DNA from: Davidsoniella eucalypti
Lineage: Eukaryota > Ascomycota > Sordariomycetes > Microascales > Ceratocystidaceae
Assembly (NCBI GenBank): GCA_004009845.1
Contig: RMBW01000349.1
Span: 1 to 11,308 of the forward strand
Length of the DNA stretch: 11,308 bases
Direction of reading: 5' to 3'
The notes under the pieces were generated by a model. The model ran no database searches. It was given only the letters and a program-made list of their open reading frames with translations, and was not told where the DNA came from. This document shows, piece after piece, positions 1 to 6,919 of the stretch. The first letter of the stretch is position 1. Each line of letters starts with the position of its first letter. A program made the translations under genes and the position numbers.

Positions 1-1
1 T

Positions 2-744
2 GATGGCAAACGAACAAACTTCTATACCATTGACCAGGGCATACCGCAAGGCAGCCCGATCTTCCCCTATTCTGTTCTTGATTTATTCGAGACTTATACA
101 CATAAATATCCCCAAATCCATCCAAGTTCATGGCATTCAGCTCTCATACATTGATGATATTCTGATTACGGTAGCTTCAAAAAGCTTTGCGAGAAATTGC
201 AGAGCTCTAGAGGCTATCGTTGAAGATCTCACCAGGCAAGCCGACGATAGTTCCGTCGAATTTGAGAGTTCCAAGACTGAGCTTCTGCATTTAACAAGGA
301 GTAAAGCAGCAAGCAACGAACACATAGACGTCCTAGGGACGACAATCCACCCGTCAGAGAAGATCAAATGGCTAGGAATCTGGCTAGACTGTCAGCTGAA
401 TTACAGCGTGCATGTCCAAGACAGAGCCCTGAAAGCGACCAGAACCCTAATGGGAATTCAACGGATTTCGCGAAAGTATAGCGGCCTAAGTTCGAAAGCA
501 ACTAGAAATCTGTACCAAGCTGTAATTAGGCCTATCATGGAATATGGTTCGACTCTCTGGTGGACAAAAATGAAACCCATCTCCCGCAAGAATCATCTTG
601 AAAAAGTACAAAGTTTGGCGATTTCCATGATGCTGGGCACCTACAAACAGGCTCCGAAAAGAGCTTGTGAAATAGAGGCAGGCATCAAACCGGTTGAAAT
701 CGATTTGGAATGGAATAACCTCAAGTACGGAACAAGAATACTAA
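2..744 (+). pseudogene. LINE reverse transcriptase domain, frameshifted fragment
   Basis: The domain copies the LINE RNA into DNA at the nicked target site. RT motif B, GIPQGSPI, is read in frame 2 at 38-61. The similarity then moves to frame 3 (SPILFLIYS from 63), which fits one extra base near 62, so the ATG at 3 is not a real start. The catalytic motif C, YIDD, lies at 147-158. It is followed by KWLGIWLD (palm/thumb) near 367-390 and by the IRPIMEYGSTLWW block near 525-563 that is typical of LINE RT thumb regions. Useful frame-3 similarity ends near 742, and the rest of that frame to 911 is a read-through in the wrong frame. The YIDD aspartates are intact, but the frameshift makes it non-functional unless it is a sequencing error. 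Confidence 0.88.
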
Positions 745-992
745 AATTCCCCAAGCACCACACAAATACCAAAAGTCAAAAAAGAAGAAGCAAAGGAAAT
801 CCACCTGGCAACCCTAGAAAATCTATGGTTAGGAGAAGCCTATTGTTTGTATACCGACGGGTCTATGGAAGGAGAAAAATCCTCCTACGCCTTTGCCGAC
901 ATAGACAATAAAACGGTACGGTTTCAAGAGGCAAAAGCCTTAGGGCCTTACACTGAGGTTGCAGACTGCGAAAGCTATGCAATATACAGAGC
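745..992 (+). pseudogene. LINE RNase H domain fragment
   Basis: RNase H removes the RNA strand after reverse transcription. It is read in frame 1, one step from the RT frame, and that frame is open only after a stop at 742-744. The first catalytic block YTDGS is at 850-864 (Asp codon 856-858), preceded by LENLWLGEAYC. The second acidic block, with Glu at 970-972 in DCESYAIYRAL, follows about 38 codons later. The domain then stops: after YRAL at about 992 the reading runs into the CCTAGG repeat, giving GIIARA and a non-homologous tail. The third and fourth RNase H blocks are missing, so the domain is truncated as well as frameshifted. Confidence 0.8.
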
Positions 993-1052
993 CCTAGGTA
1001 TTATTGCGCGCGCGCTGCGTTGCCTAGGTATTATTCGGCGGCGTTGCGGGCG
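993..1052 (+). repeat. Two 30-bp imperfect tandem units at the repeat's left end
   Basis: CCTAGGTATTATT occurs at 993-1005 and 1023-1035, exactly 30 bp apart. Each is followed by a GC-rich tract: alternating GCGCGCGCGC then TGCGTTG in the first, CGGCGGC then GTTG in the second. The second unit matches copy B at 5622 better, so the first looks like an added or slipped terminal unit. Confidence 0.7.
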
Positions 1053-1195
1053 GAAACGTGCATACATTTCAGTCTGGGCACCCTTGTCCCTATTTTCAAA
1101 ACGGTTCAGATCTAAACGGATCGGTGATTGGCCAAAATCTATTAATAAATAAGAATTTATCTATGACTTTGCTTACTAATAAAAAAATTTAAGTT

Positions 1196-1380
1196 TCAAT
1201 TTTTTTTTTAACAAATAATTTTCTGAAGTTTTTAAAGTTTTTTTTTTTAAAAAAAACTTTTTTTAGGAATCAAAAAAATTAGATTTTTTTTACTTTCGAG
1301 GTTTTTCCAAAAATAACTTTCTAAAGTTTTTTTTTTCTTGCAATTATTTTCACAAAATAATCTTTTGAAAATTTTAAATT
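1196..1380. repeat. Poly-T/poly-A low-complexity tract with a 12-bp inverted repeat
   Basis: Runs of 8-12 T or A dominate. At 1234-1260 AAAGTTTTTTTT and AAAAAAAACTTT form a perfect 12-bp inverted repeat around a 3-base loop. The motif CTAAAG or TAAAG followed by a T-run recurs at about 1233 and 1323. It has no coding potential. Confidence 0.7.
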
Positions 1381-1750
1381 CTTTTAGAAAATCCCTTTAT
1401 TCAATTTATAGGGAGCAAAATATAATTCAATTTTGCTATCAATTTTATTTATTTATTAATCTTGTTTAACAATAGAGCTATGACGATATCACTAAGAACG
1501 TGTTCGTGATATTTATAATTATAGATTATAATGTTTAGATCTACGGGGGAATTAGAAAGTTAATAATACTAACGAAGTATTTCATACTTTTGTGTAAAGT
1601 AGTAATGTGTATTCAGAATTCGTTAAAGCTTTGAGGTGTTTTTTTACAAATATGTCGAGCATAAACGTGACGTCTAGCTTCAGGGAGGAAACTAACTAGC
1701 ATGCCGTTTTTGAGTATTTTTTTTTCACTAAGCAGCACATAATATATGAA

Positions 1751-1782
1751 CGGTTCTTTAAAAGAACCGCAGCAGAACTGCT
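1751..1782. repeat. Two back-to-back hairpins inside copy A
   Basis: CGGTTCTT (1751-1758) pairs with AAGAACCG (1762-1769) across a 3-base loop. One base later AGCAG (1771-1775) pairs with CTGCT (1778-1782) across 2 bases. Copy B keeps only traces of this (TTTAAAAGA and AAGCAG near 5851-5866), so the hairpins are intact only in copy A. Confidence 0.6.
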
Positions 1783-2100
1783 AGTATTTGGACACAAATA
1801 GGACTGCAATCAATTTACTGGATCAAACGCACTAGAACGGCAAGTTATAAGTACACCAAGGGCAGGTCTACATACTCATTAAGCATTAAGGGTAAAGTAC
1901 AAGAATTTGTATTAGTCAGATACAGCAAGATGTAGAAAATGTTACCAAATATGTCAAGTACTATCACAATAAAACACTCAAGGCGATGTAGAAGAATATC
2001 CTAATTAAATATAAGATTGAAGACTTGGTTTAAAATAACATACTGACGGTAATTCTCCACAAAAATGCATAGACATATTGATTAAATAAAGTAATTCGTA

Positions 2101-4254
2101 CTCATAGTATACTATATATCATTAGGATTTCTAGATACAAAGCAGGTATCTAGGTACGATAGAGAAATAGAGTCAATTAAATTTAAAAGGATAGAGAGCC
2201 AAGCAAGGTAATATAACAAGCTGATTTAATATATTACCGGGCATTACAGCACAATTGGCAGGACAGACACCCACTTGCTATATCTATCTATATGATGATA
2301 TTGAGTGCTATTGAAAAGGGAAATAAAATGAAAAGAATTCTAGAGAAAAACGACAGTATATATAAGTATTACTATATATTTGAATTATGTTCTTTCGCTG
2401 TAAGTAGAATGACAAGACTAATATGGAACTTCAAATTACAAACAACTTTAGGTACTTATACCATTAGAATAGCATGACATTGGGTGCTTGGGATTTAGAG
2501 TTTACATGATTGATAAAACAACAAGAGAAGTAGTCGCAACTGGCACAGTTGGTATTTTAAAACCTACATAGTAATCACTTTCTATGGTATTTGCAGGATA
2601 TATTGATCACAAAATGATTCCCGATTTATAATAAGTTGAGATGGTCGGCAAAACATAAGAGCAAAGACCAAGTTTGTCGAGAAAATGCTCTATAAACATG
2701 TAAGAAGGACACTCGTAGTAAAATCAGGAATGATCAATGACTTACTGTAAGTTTTGTAGTTCTAACGGAATGTTGCATTTCAAGGGAAATGTAATAAGGT
2801 AAGACATAAAGATTGGGCAAGAATATAGTAAATGGTAAACTATCAAAGATTGTAGACCCCAAATACTAGCAATAGTTTGTTAGAAAATGGTTAATAAATA
2901 CTGGGTTGTGTTATTGAGTATCGAGAGAAAATTACATTGGCTAATTAACAGAGAAAGAGTTATGAATGAGTCACAACTGCAAGCTAGGCGATTGGGAAAT
3001 GATTGTATAATCAGTCACTGAAGTATAGTTCTCTACATAGTACAAATGTTGACTATTAAGTACATCAAAGAAATGAATGTGTTGTCGGCAAGTAAGGTAT
3101 GACTATTCATTGAGTGACTCCAGCTCAGTAAGTATATGAATGTCAACCCTGCTGTAGCTATATATGTTAGATATAGCAAACGCAAGCTATGACTTGATGC
3201 ACTTAGCAATAAAATAGCTTATAGTTGGTAAGTAATATATCATTGCTTGTTGTACCACAAGTTGTTAATATTGGAGTGAATAAAGTCCATTATGATAAGT
3301 CAAGTGGTAAATTCATTAGTGCTGGTAGATTTCAACTATGTCAAGATATTCCAATATCATTGACCACTAAACATACCGAGTACACCAAGAAGAACTATGA
3401 TGCACTAGCCATACTGTCTCTATAATTTCAAGCTTCCAATACAAGTTATCAGCTACATATGAAGCAAGGGTGTTCTATGTATGGAGTTCGAGATCTATCC
3501 ACTGTAGATCGGGCCATTATCACTCGACTAGATTCTAGAAATTACATGGTATTTCATCTGTTCAGACAATAGAGAAATCTTATTGTCAGAAAGAATATAA
3601 TCATCATGATTACCTGGATCACAATGTGGAGATGGTGGCGAGTTGAAGTAGAATCATAATTATCAACTATAAAGAGAAATATGGGAAATATGGCAATCGA
3701 ACTGTATCTTTTTTTTATGTCTCATGTTATTTGTATTGATATACCAAGTATCATATGACTAAAACTTGATATCTTCTACATGTTATGTATAAATACTGTT
3801 GCTGTGGCGTGGAAGCTGAACTAATAAACGAAGATATGATTCTGGCATCAACTATGAAAGACGATACCAAGGAGAAGAAGGTTGCTTTTTTCTACAGTCG
3901 ATAGGACAATTACACAACATATTCTGTGAAATGATGACTGTCTTTGAAGTTTATCTAGCTATGAATGAAAATTCCCAACTTTGTACAACCCGAGTCTAGT
4001 TACAGTTGTCTACAATTGCCTAAGTCTTGAATGCCATATCCATGAGCTAAAGTCTTTGATGCAAAGGATACAGTAATAACAACGATTACAAAGGTTTTCG
4101 AATGGCAAAAAAGTTATATAATGCATGCTGTCAATGCTATCTGTCAACTGCTTGCCTCGGGGATAGTAGAGAGCAAGACCGAAATACTTATTTACCTTTT
4201 TCACATGGAAATCTGTAGATATATAACTCAAGTTGAACCTCATATAGACTAAGC
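2101..4254. other. AT-rich stretch without recognisable genes
   Basis: About 2.1 kb with frequent stops in all six frames. The longest ATG-led readings (for example 2292-2477, 3225-3425, and 4243 to 4010 on the minus strand) are under 80 codons, have no recognisable motif and are interrupted by no conserved blocks. I saw no tRNA, rRNA, LTR boundary or catalytic motif of RT, integrase or transposase. It could be decayed transposon DNA or AT-rich fungal heterochromatin. Confidence 0.6.
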
Positions 4255-4258
4255 GTTA

Positions 4259-4275
4259 GTGTTATGAAATAACAC
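4259..4275. repeat. Palindrome at the solo LTR terminus
   Basis: GTGTTAT and ATAACAC are perfect inverse copies around GAA. The LTR start TGTTAT is thus mirrored by ATAACA a few bases inside. This is a possible integrase-end or factor-binding feature, but its function is inference. Confidence 0.6.
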
Positions 4276-4725
4276 TCGCAGACTCTCCGCATGAGGCTTA
4301 GGGTTGATACACAGCCTCACCTTTCGACTCCGGTGGCAACAATTCCTGCATTGAGGCTAGACTTGATACACAGCCAACACAGCATTGCCTCGAACTTCTG
4401 TCCGTAGACCAGATCCTTCTGTTTTCTTCCTCTCTCGGTTTAACATAAATATCTTGCTTGTTTCTTCCTTTCCTGTTCTCTTCTTTCCTTTCCCCTCCAA
4501 GCTTACAACTCTCTGTGTACCTGACCTCCTAGTGCAACCTCCTCTTCTTGTTCCTGTTCTTGTTCTTATCTTTGCTCCTGCTCCTGTCCTGATCTAGTTC
4601 CACTTTACTTAATTTATTATTCTGTTTATTTCTGATATCCTGAAAACACCAAAATCATCATCGCGTGACTACTCGCCTAGTGATCACTTGTTCCCCTTTG
4701 AACTCCTGCCTGCCCGTCCATTACA
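4260..4725. mobile_element. Solo LTR of an LTR retrotransposon (466 bp)
   Basis: The segment begins TGTTATG and ends CCATTACA, giving the canonical TG...CA termini with near-matching 5-base ends (TGTTA against TTACA), flanked by the perfect duplication GTTAG. It is visibly less AT-rich than both flanks. It has an ATAAATAT TATA-like box at about 4445-4452 surrounded by long CT-rich runs, as is common around fungal start sites, so the transcribed strand is probably plus. No internal domain of an element lies on either side, which is what LTR-LTR recombination leaves behind. The family is not recognisable. An open frame across 4385-4597 is only the CT-rich tract read as protein. Confidence 0.75.
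4292..4375. repeat. Pair of about 25-bp direct repeats in the U3 of the solo LTR
   Basis: TGAGGCTTAGGGTTGATACA followed by CAGCC (4292-4316) recurs 60 bp later as TGAGGCTAGACTTGATACA followed by CAGCC (4352-4375). The first copy also contains the arms GAGGCT (4293-4298) and AGCCTC (4313-4318). Duplicated elements upstream of the TATA-like box are typical of LTR enhancer repeats. The role is inference. Confidence 0.65.
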
Positions 4726-4730
4726 GTTAG

Positions 4731-5621
4731 TCTTTCTCGTATGTTTTTAGTAACGTTAAGTATTTTGTTTCAGTGATAATTGACGACTTACGTTTCATTG
4801 CAAGTGTCTAGAGACTATATAGACATTTGTTGAGCTTAACACGTATGTTCATCAGTTGTTGTTGTGTGGCTGTAGTTCACCTTAGAGCTCTATAAATATT
4901 GTTTATTTCGCTTGTATATAGCTGCTCTATATGCCGGTATCACACGTTATTGAAAGACAATACTGGAGAACATCAGAGCACATATATAATGATAGATAGA
5001 GTGATTAGGAATTGAGTTGATCTTGGAATTAACATATCACTGTAGTTGTATATACAATCCTCTTCTCTTGACTCCTCAGTTAAAACAATAATATGGCCAC
5101 CTTTATATAGAATACTATGCTACCTTGTATTGATGAATTTGCAAAGGTATTTAACAGTGTGGCTTGAATCATAGAAGTTCGAAAGTTTCGTTTTGCATTT
5201 GATACAATATTGATGCTGTAATGTATACCAACAATATTAGTATCATTATGTATCAGAACCTTTCAGGCTATACCAATTGCAATAATGTTGCCTTGAACAT
5301 TAAGAGACACTATAGAGTAATACGACTTGTATTCACTATGCCAGTAGTCATAGCTAGCTACATACCCTACTATAAAATAATGTATATGGCTAGGTTTTTA
5401 GTAACTACGTTTTACTTGGTGATATCAGAAGTCCCAACTTTTGTTATCGGCACAATTTTGACACCAGACAGTGAGTATGTGACAAATATTTCCATCACTT
5501 GAGTCCTTGCCAAACTCTGCAATGATAATATCAAAATACTTGATACACTTGATGTTCCTAAATCAACTTCTATTTGATTAAGCCATCTCTAAACTCAAAG
5601 CTAGGTTGACTTCTCTCAATC
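4731..5621. other. AT-rich stretch without recognisable genes
   Basis: No feature is supported here. The longest ATG-led reading, 5221-5502 plus (93 codons), is rich in I, Y, T, N and V as expected from AT-rich DNA, shows no domain motif and has no homologous-looking neighbour. It was not accepted as a gene. Confidence 0.55.
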
Positions 5622-6080
5622 CCTAGGTATTATTCGGCGGCTGTTGACAGCTAAACACACATACAAAAGAGGGCGAGGGCTCCCTTCCTTACGATGGACA
5701 TGTATTTAGTTCAACCGGACATGTGATTGGATAAATACATCTAGAAAAGTGGGTTTTTTCGGGATTTTGCTTACGAGTAATATGTTTGTCAGCAGAAAAA
5801 ATTGGTACTAGCTCTAGGAAATAAGCCTGCCTTTTCCGATTTTTTTCACTTTAAAAGACAGAAGCAGTAATAATATTTGGTTTGAATGGTACTAAAATAA
5901 TTTTACAGGGCCATACGCACTAGCAAAGGTAAGTTATAGGTGCAAGGACAAATCTTCATAGCTATAAGATTAATGAATTAAAAAAGAATTTTAAAATGAT
6001 TGAAGACTTGATTTTAAAAATAACACACAGACAATTCTCTATACAATACATAGATGCCTTGAATAAATAGGTAATTGATG
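5622..6080 (+). repeat. Copy B of the unnamed CCTAGGTATTATT repeat, diverged and internally deleted
   Basis: It starts with CCTAGGTATTATT and CGGCGGC (5622-5641), identical over 20 bases to copy A at 1023-1042, in the same orientation 4,599 bp away. Further shared marks are CATACA, GTGATTGG, TTTGCTTAC, CTAGCT followed by an AGGA-like block near 5808, a TTTTTTTCACT run near 5845, ATATTTGG near 5875, ACGCACTAG at 5914-5922, AAGTTATA near 5931, and GATTGAAGACTTG at 5998-6010. The poly-T section of copy A and about 90 bp near 5975-5998 are missing. It has no coding capacity. The position of the right end is uncertain. Confidence 0.6.
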
Positions 6081-6454
6081 ATTCAATTAATGGCATAAGT
6101 CATATATTTTGCTTCTGAAAGAATAAGTGCCAAAGCTCTTCTGTTAGTACAGAATTCACTAACCATAAAACAATGAATGCAGGGCTGTTATCTATTAAAA
6201 TTGAAGGTCTTTCAATTTTTATTTATTTCATTAATATATAGCTATAGAGCTATGAAGATGTTGAAAATTGAAGTTGTTTTTGCGGCTATCATGCGGTCTT
6301 TTGGAACTAATTAAACTATACTGTAAAGATAAGCATACTTGCCAGTGTTTCTTGTCAATTCTAGAAATAAAAAAGGCAATAGAACAACATAAAATATCTA
6401 AAGGGAGATTTTGATCAAGGTAACGAAAAGAGTAATGTGATATGAATAGACTAC
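6081..6454. other. AT-rich flank before the plus-strand Gypsy LTR
   Basis: No gene is seen. The block 6217-6255 (CAATTTTTATTTATTTCATT, then TATAGAGCTATGA-like sequence) resembles copy A at about 1440-1483 and lies out of order relative to the other shared blocks. The five bases before the LTR, ACTAC at 6450-6454, would be its target duplication, but the partner is outside the window. Confidence 0.45.
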
Positions 6455-6481
6455 TGTAAGGGTCTAAGGCCCATCAGTATT

Positions 6482-6501
6482 GGCCAAGTCATGCCTTGGC
6501 C
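6482..6501. promoter_or_regulatory. Palindrome in U3 upstream of the TATA box
   Basis: GGCCAAG (6482-6488) and CTTGGCC (6495-6501) are perfect inverse copies around TCATGC. The other LTR has a homologous palindrome at the same place with a paired base change. It could be a dimeric factor site, or an RNA hairpin in the 3' end of the transcript. Confidence 0.6.
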
Positions 6502-6516
6502 CTACTTGACTTTGAC

Positions 6517-6523
6517 ATAAATA
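6517..6523 (+). promoter_or_regulatory. TATA box of the LTR promoter
   Basis: ATAAATA followed by GGGACC is conserved in the opposite-strand LTR (TATAAATAGGGACC). It lies about 50 bp before the predicted transcript start at 6570. Confidence 0.7.
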
Positions 6524-6569
6524 GGGACCGATTCCCTCGTAGTTTAGTCTTAGTTTCTCTTTCTCCCTC

Positions 6570-6580
6570 ATCGGTCTCAA
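6570..6580 (+). promoter_or_regulatory. Predicted transcript 5' end / self-primer
   Basis: The 11 bases ATCGGTCTCAA are the exact inverse complement of TTGAGACCGAT at 6636-6646, just after the LTR, and the complementarity stops at 11 on both sides. In Tf1 of fission yeast the first 11 nt of the mRNA fold back on the primer site and prime reverse transcription. The distance from the TATA box fits a start site here. The start itself is inferred. Confidence 0.7.
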
Positions 6581-6635
6581 TTCAATTCATCTTTACGACC
6601 ATTTTTCCTCGCAAATCCTCGTATATCGTCTCATT

Positions 6636-6646
6636 TTGAGACCGAT
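6636..6646 (+). promoter_or_regulatory. Primer-binding site complementary to the element's own 5' end
   Basis: TTGAGACCGAT begins 2 bases after the LTR's terminal CA; integrases commonly trim two bases. It has no TGG start as a tRNA-primed site usually would. It pairs exactly with 6570-6580, pointing to Tf1/sushi-type self-priming. Confidence 0.72.
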
Positions 6647-6663
6647 AACTCTTAAGTTTTTGT

Positions 6664-6862
6664 TGTCCAAGCCGTCTGCTTGCCCCCTTTTCTGTCCAAG
6701 CCGTCTGCTTGCCCTCTCTTCCGTCCAAGCCGTCCGCTTGCCCTCTCTGTTGTCCAAGCCGTCCGCTTGCCCCTTTTCCTGTACAAGCCGACCGCTTGAT
6801 TTCTCCCTTTGTCCAAGCCGTTTGCTTGCCTTTATTCATCCTGTCCAAGCCGTTTGCTTGCC
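6664..6862 (+). repeat. Seven-unit 29-32 bp minisatellite in the 5' leader
   Basis: Units start with GTCCAAGCCG (or GTACAAGCCG) at 6665, 6694, 6723, 6752, 6781, 6811 and 6843; spacings are 29, 29, 29, 29, 30 and 32. Each contains CAAGC, a 5-base loop, then GCTTG, a short perfect hairpin. All differences between units fall in the loop or the CT-rich spacer. The period is not a multiple of three, so the array is not a peptide repeat, although it produces long open frames on both strands. A degenerate eighth GTCCAAG lies at 6908, just before the gag ATG. Confidence 0.88.
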
Positions 6863-6919
6863 CTATTGCACCTGCCTTATCCGTCCGCTCGCCCGCTTCT
6901 CGCACACGTCCAAGTCACC

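Larger units (their letters stand above)
1..992 (+). mobile_element. 3' part of a Tad1/I-like LINE (non-LTR retrotransposon), truncated at both visible ends
   Basis: This is the end of a LINE second ORF: reverse transcriptase fingers/palm through thumb, followed by an RNase H domain. The left side is cut by the window edge. On the right the RNase H similarity stops at 992, exactly where the CCTAGGTATTATT repeat begins, so the repeat probably interrupted it. There is no 3' UTR or poly(A) tail in view. RT plus C-terminal RNase H is typical of the Tad1 and I groups of LINEs; Tad1 is the usual one in filamentous fungi, but the clade assignment is inference. Two frameshifts show the copy is dead. 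Confidence 0.85.
993..2100 (+). repeat. Copy A of an unnamed AT-rich repeat beginning CCTAGGTATTATT
   Basis: The left edge is set by the end of LINE similarity at 992. The terminal 13-mer CCTAGGTATTATT occurs at 993-1005 and again at 1023-1035. The segment beginning at 1023 is shared, diverged and gapped, with a second copy at 5622. Matching blocks read by eye: 1023-1195 with 5622-5790; about 1640-1890 with 5775-5975 (including GCACTAG and CAAGTTATA at 1829-1848); 2015-2100 with 5998-6080 (GATTGAAGACTTG followed by a TAAAATAACA-like block). The poly-T-rich part 1196-1640 is missing from the second copy. No protein is encoded. The right end is not defined, and 2100 is only where similarity becomes unclear. 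The class of element is unknown. Confidence 0.6.
4255..4730. repeat. 5-bp target-site duplication GTTAG around the solo LTR
   Basis: GTTAG occurs at 4255-4259, directly before the TGTTATG start, and at 4726-4730, directly after the TTACA end. A 5-bp duplication is the usual size for Ty3/Gypsy and Ty1/Copia integrases. Confidence 0.75.
6455..6633 (+). repeat. 5' LTR of the plus-strand Gypsy element (179 bp)
   Basis: It runs from TGTAAGGG to ATCGTCTCA, TG...CA. The boundaries are fixed by alignment to the inverse complement of 8184-8362, which is also exactly 179 bp. Shared landmarks are CTAAGGCCCA, an inverted repeat, ATAAATAGGGACC, TTAGT followed by CTTTCTCC, TCATCGGT, CTTTAC and CCTCGT/CCTAGT before the final TCA. 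Overall similarity by eye is roughly two thirds, so the two LTRs do not come from one insertion event. Confidence 0.88.

Noticed and set aside
993..1035. Helitron or TIR-transposon end
   Set aside because: No TC start, CTRR end with hairpin, or inverted AATAATACCTAGG partner was found in the window.
3225..3425. 66-codon plus-strand ORF with VVPQVVNIGVNKV
   Set aside because: Too short, no recognisable domain, surrounded by stops; possibly a decayed element remnant but not demonstrable.
4385..4597. 70-codon plus-strand ORF
   Set aside because: It lies wholly inside the solo LTR and reads a CT-rich tract.
5221..5502. 93-codon plus-strand ORF
   Set aside because: Composition follows AT-rich DNA, and there is no motif, neighbour or signal supporting a gene.
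993..5641. A single 4.6-kb element bounded by direct CCTAGGTATTATT repeats as LTRs
   Set aside because: Similarity continues inward in the same orientation at both copies but without TG...CA ends or internal retrotransposon domains, and copy B has its own internal deletion; two separate repeat copies fit better.
5705..5730. Pol III B-box-like AGTTCAACCGG suggesting a SINE
   Set aside because: It is a weak match, copy A differs at the same place, and no A box or tRNA-like head could be aligned.
6664..6862. CRISPR-like regular repeat array
   Set aside because: Units are contiguous with degenerate CT spacers, there are no unique spacers or cas genes, and it lies inside a retrotransposon leader.
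6582..6905. Open frames across the minisatellite on both strands (for example repeated KPSACP or RRLGQQ peptides)
   Set aside because: They are translations of the 29-bp DNA repeat, which changes frame from unit to unit; the leader has no ATG on the plus strand.
6809..6919. Upstream extension of gag to 6809
   Set aside because: That start would be a TTG within the minisatellite; the ATG at 6920 has good context and is the first ATG after the predicted transcript start.
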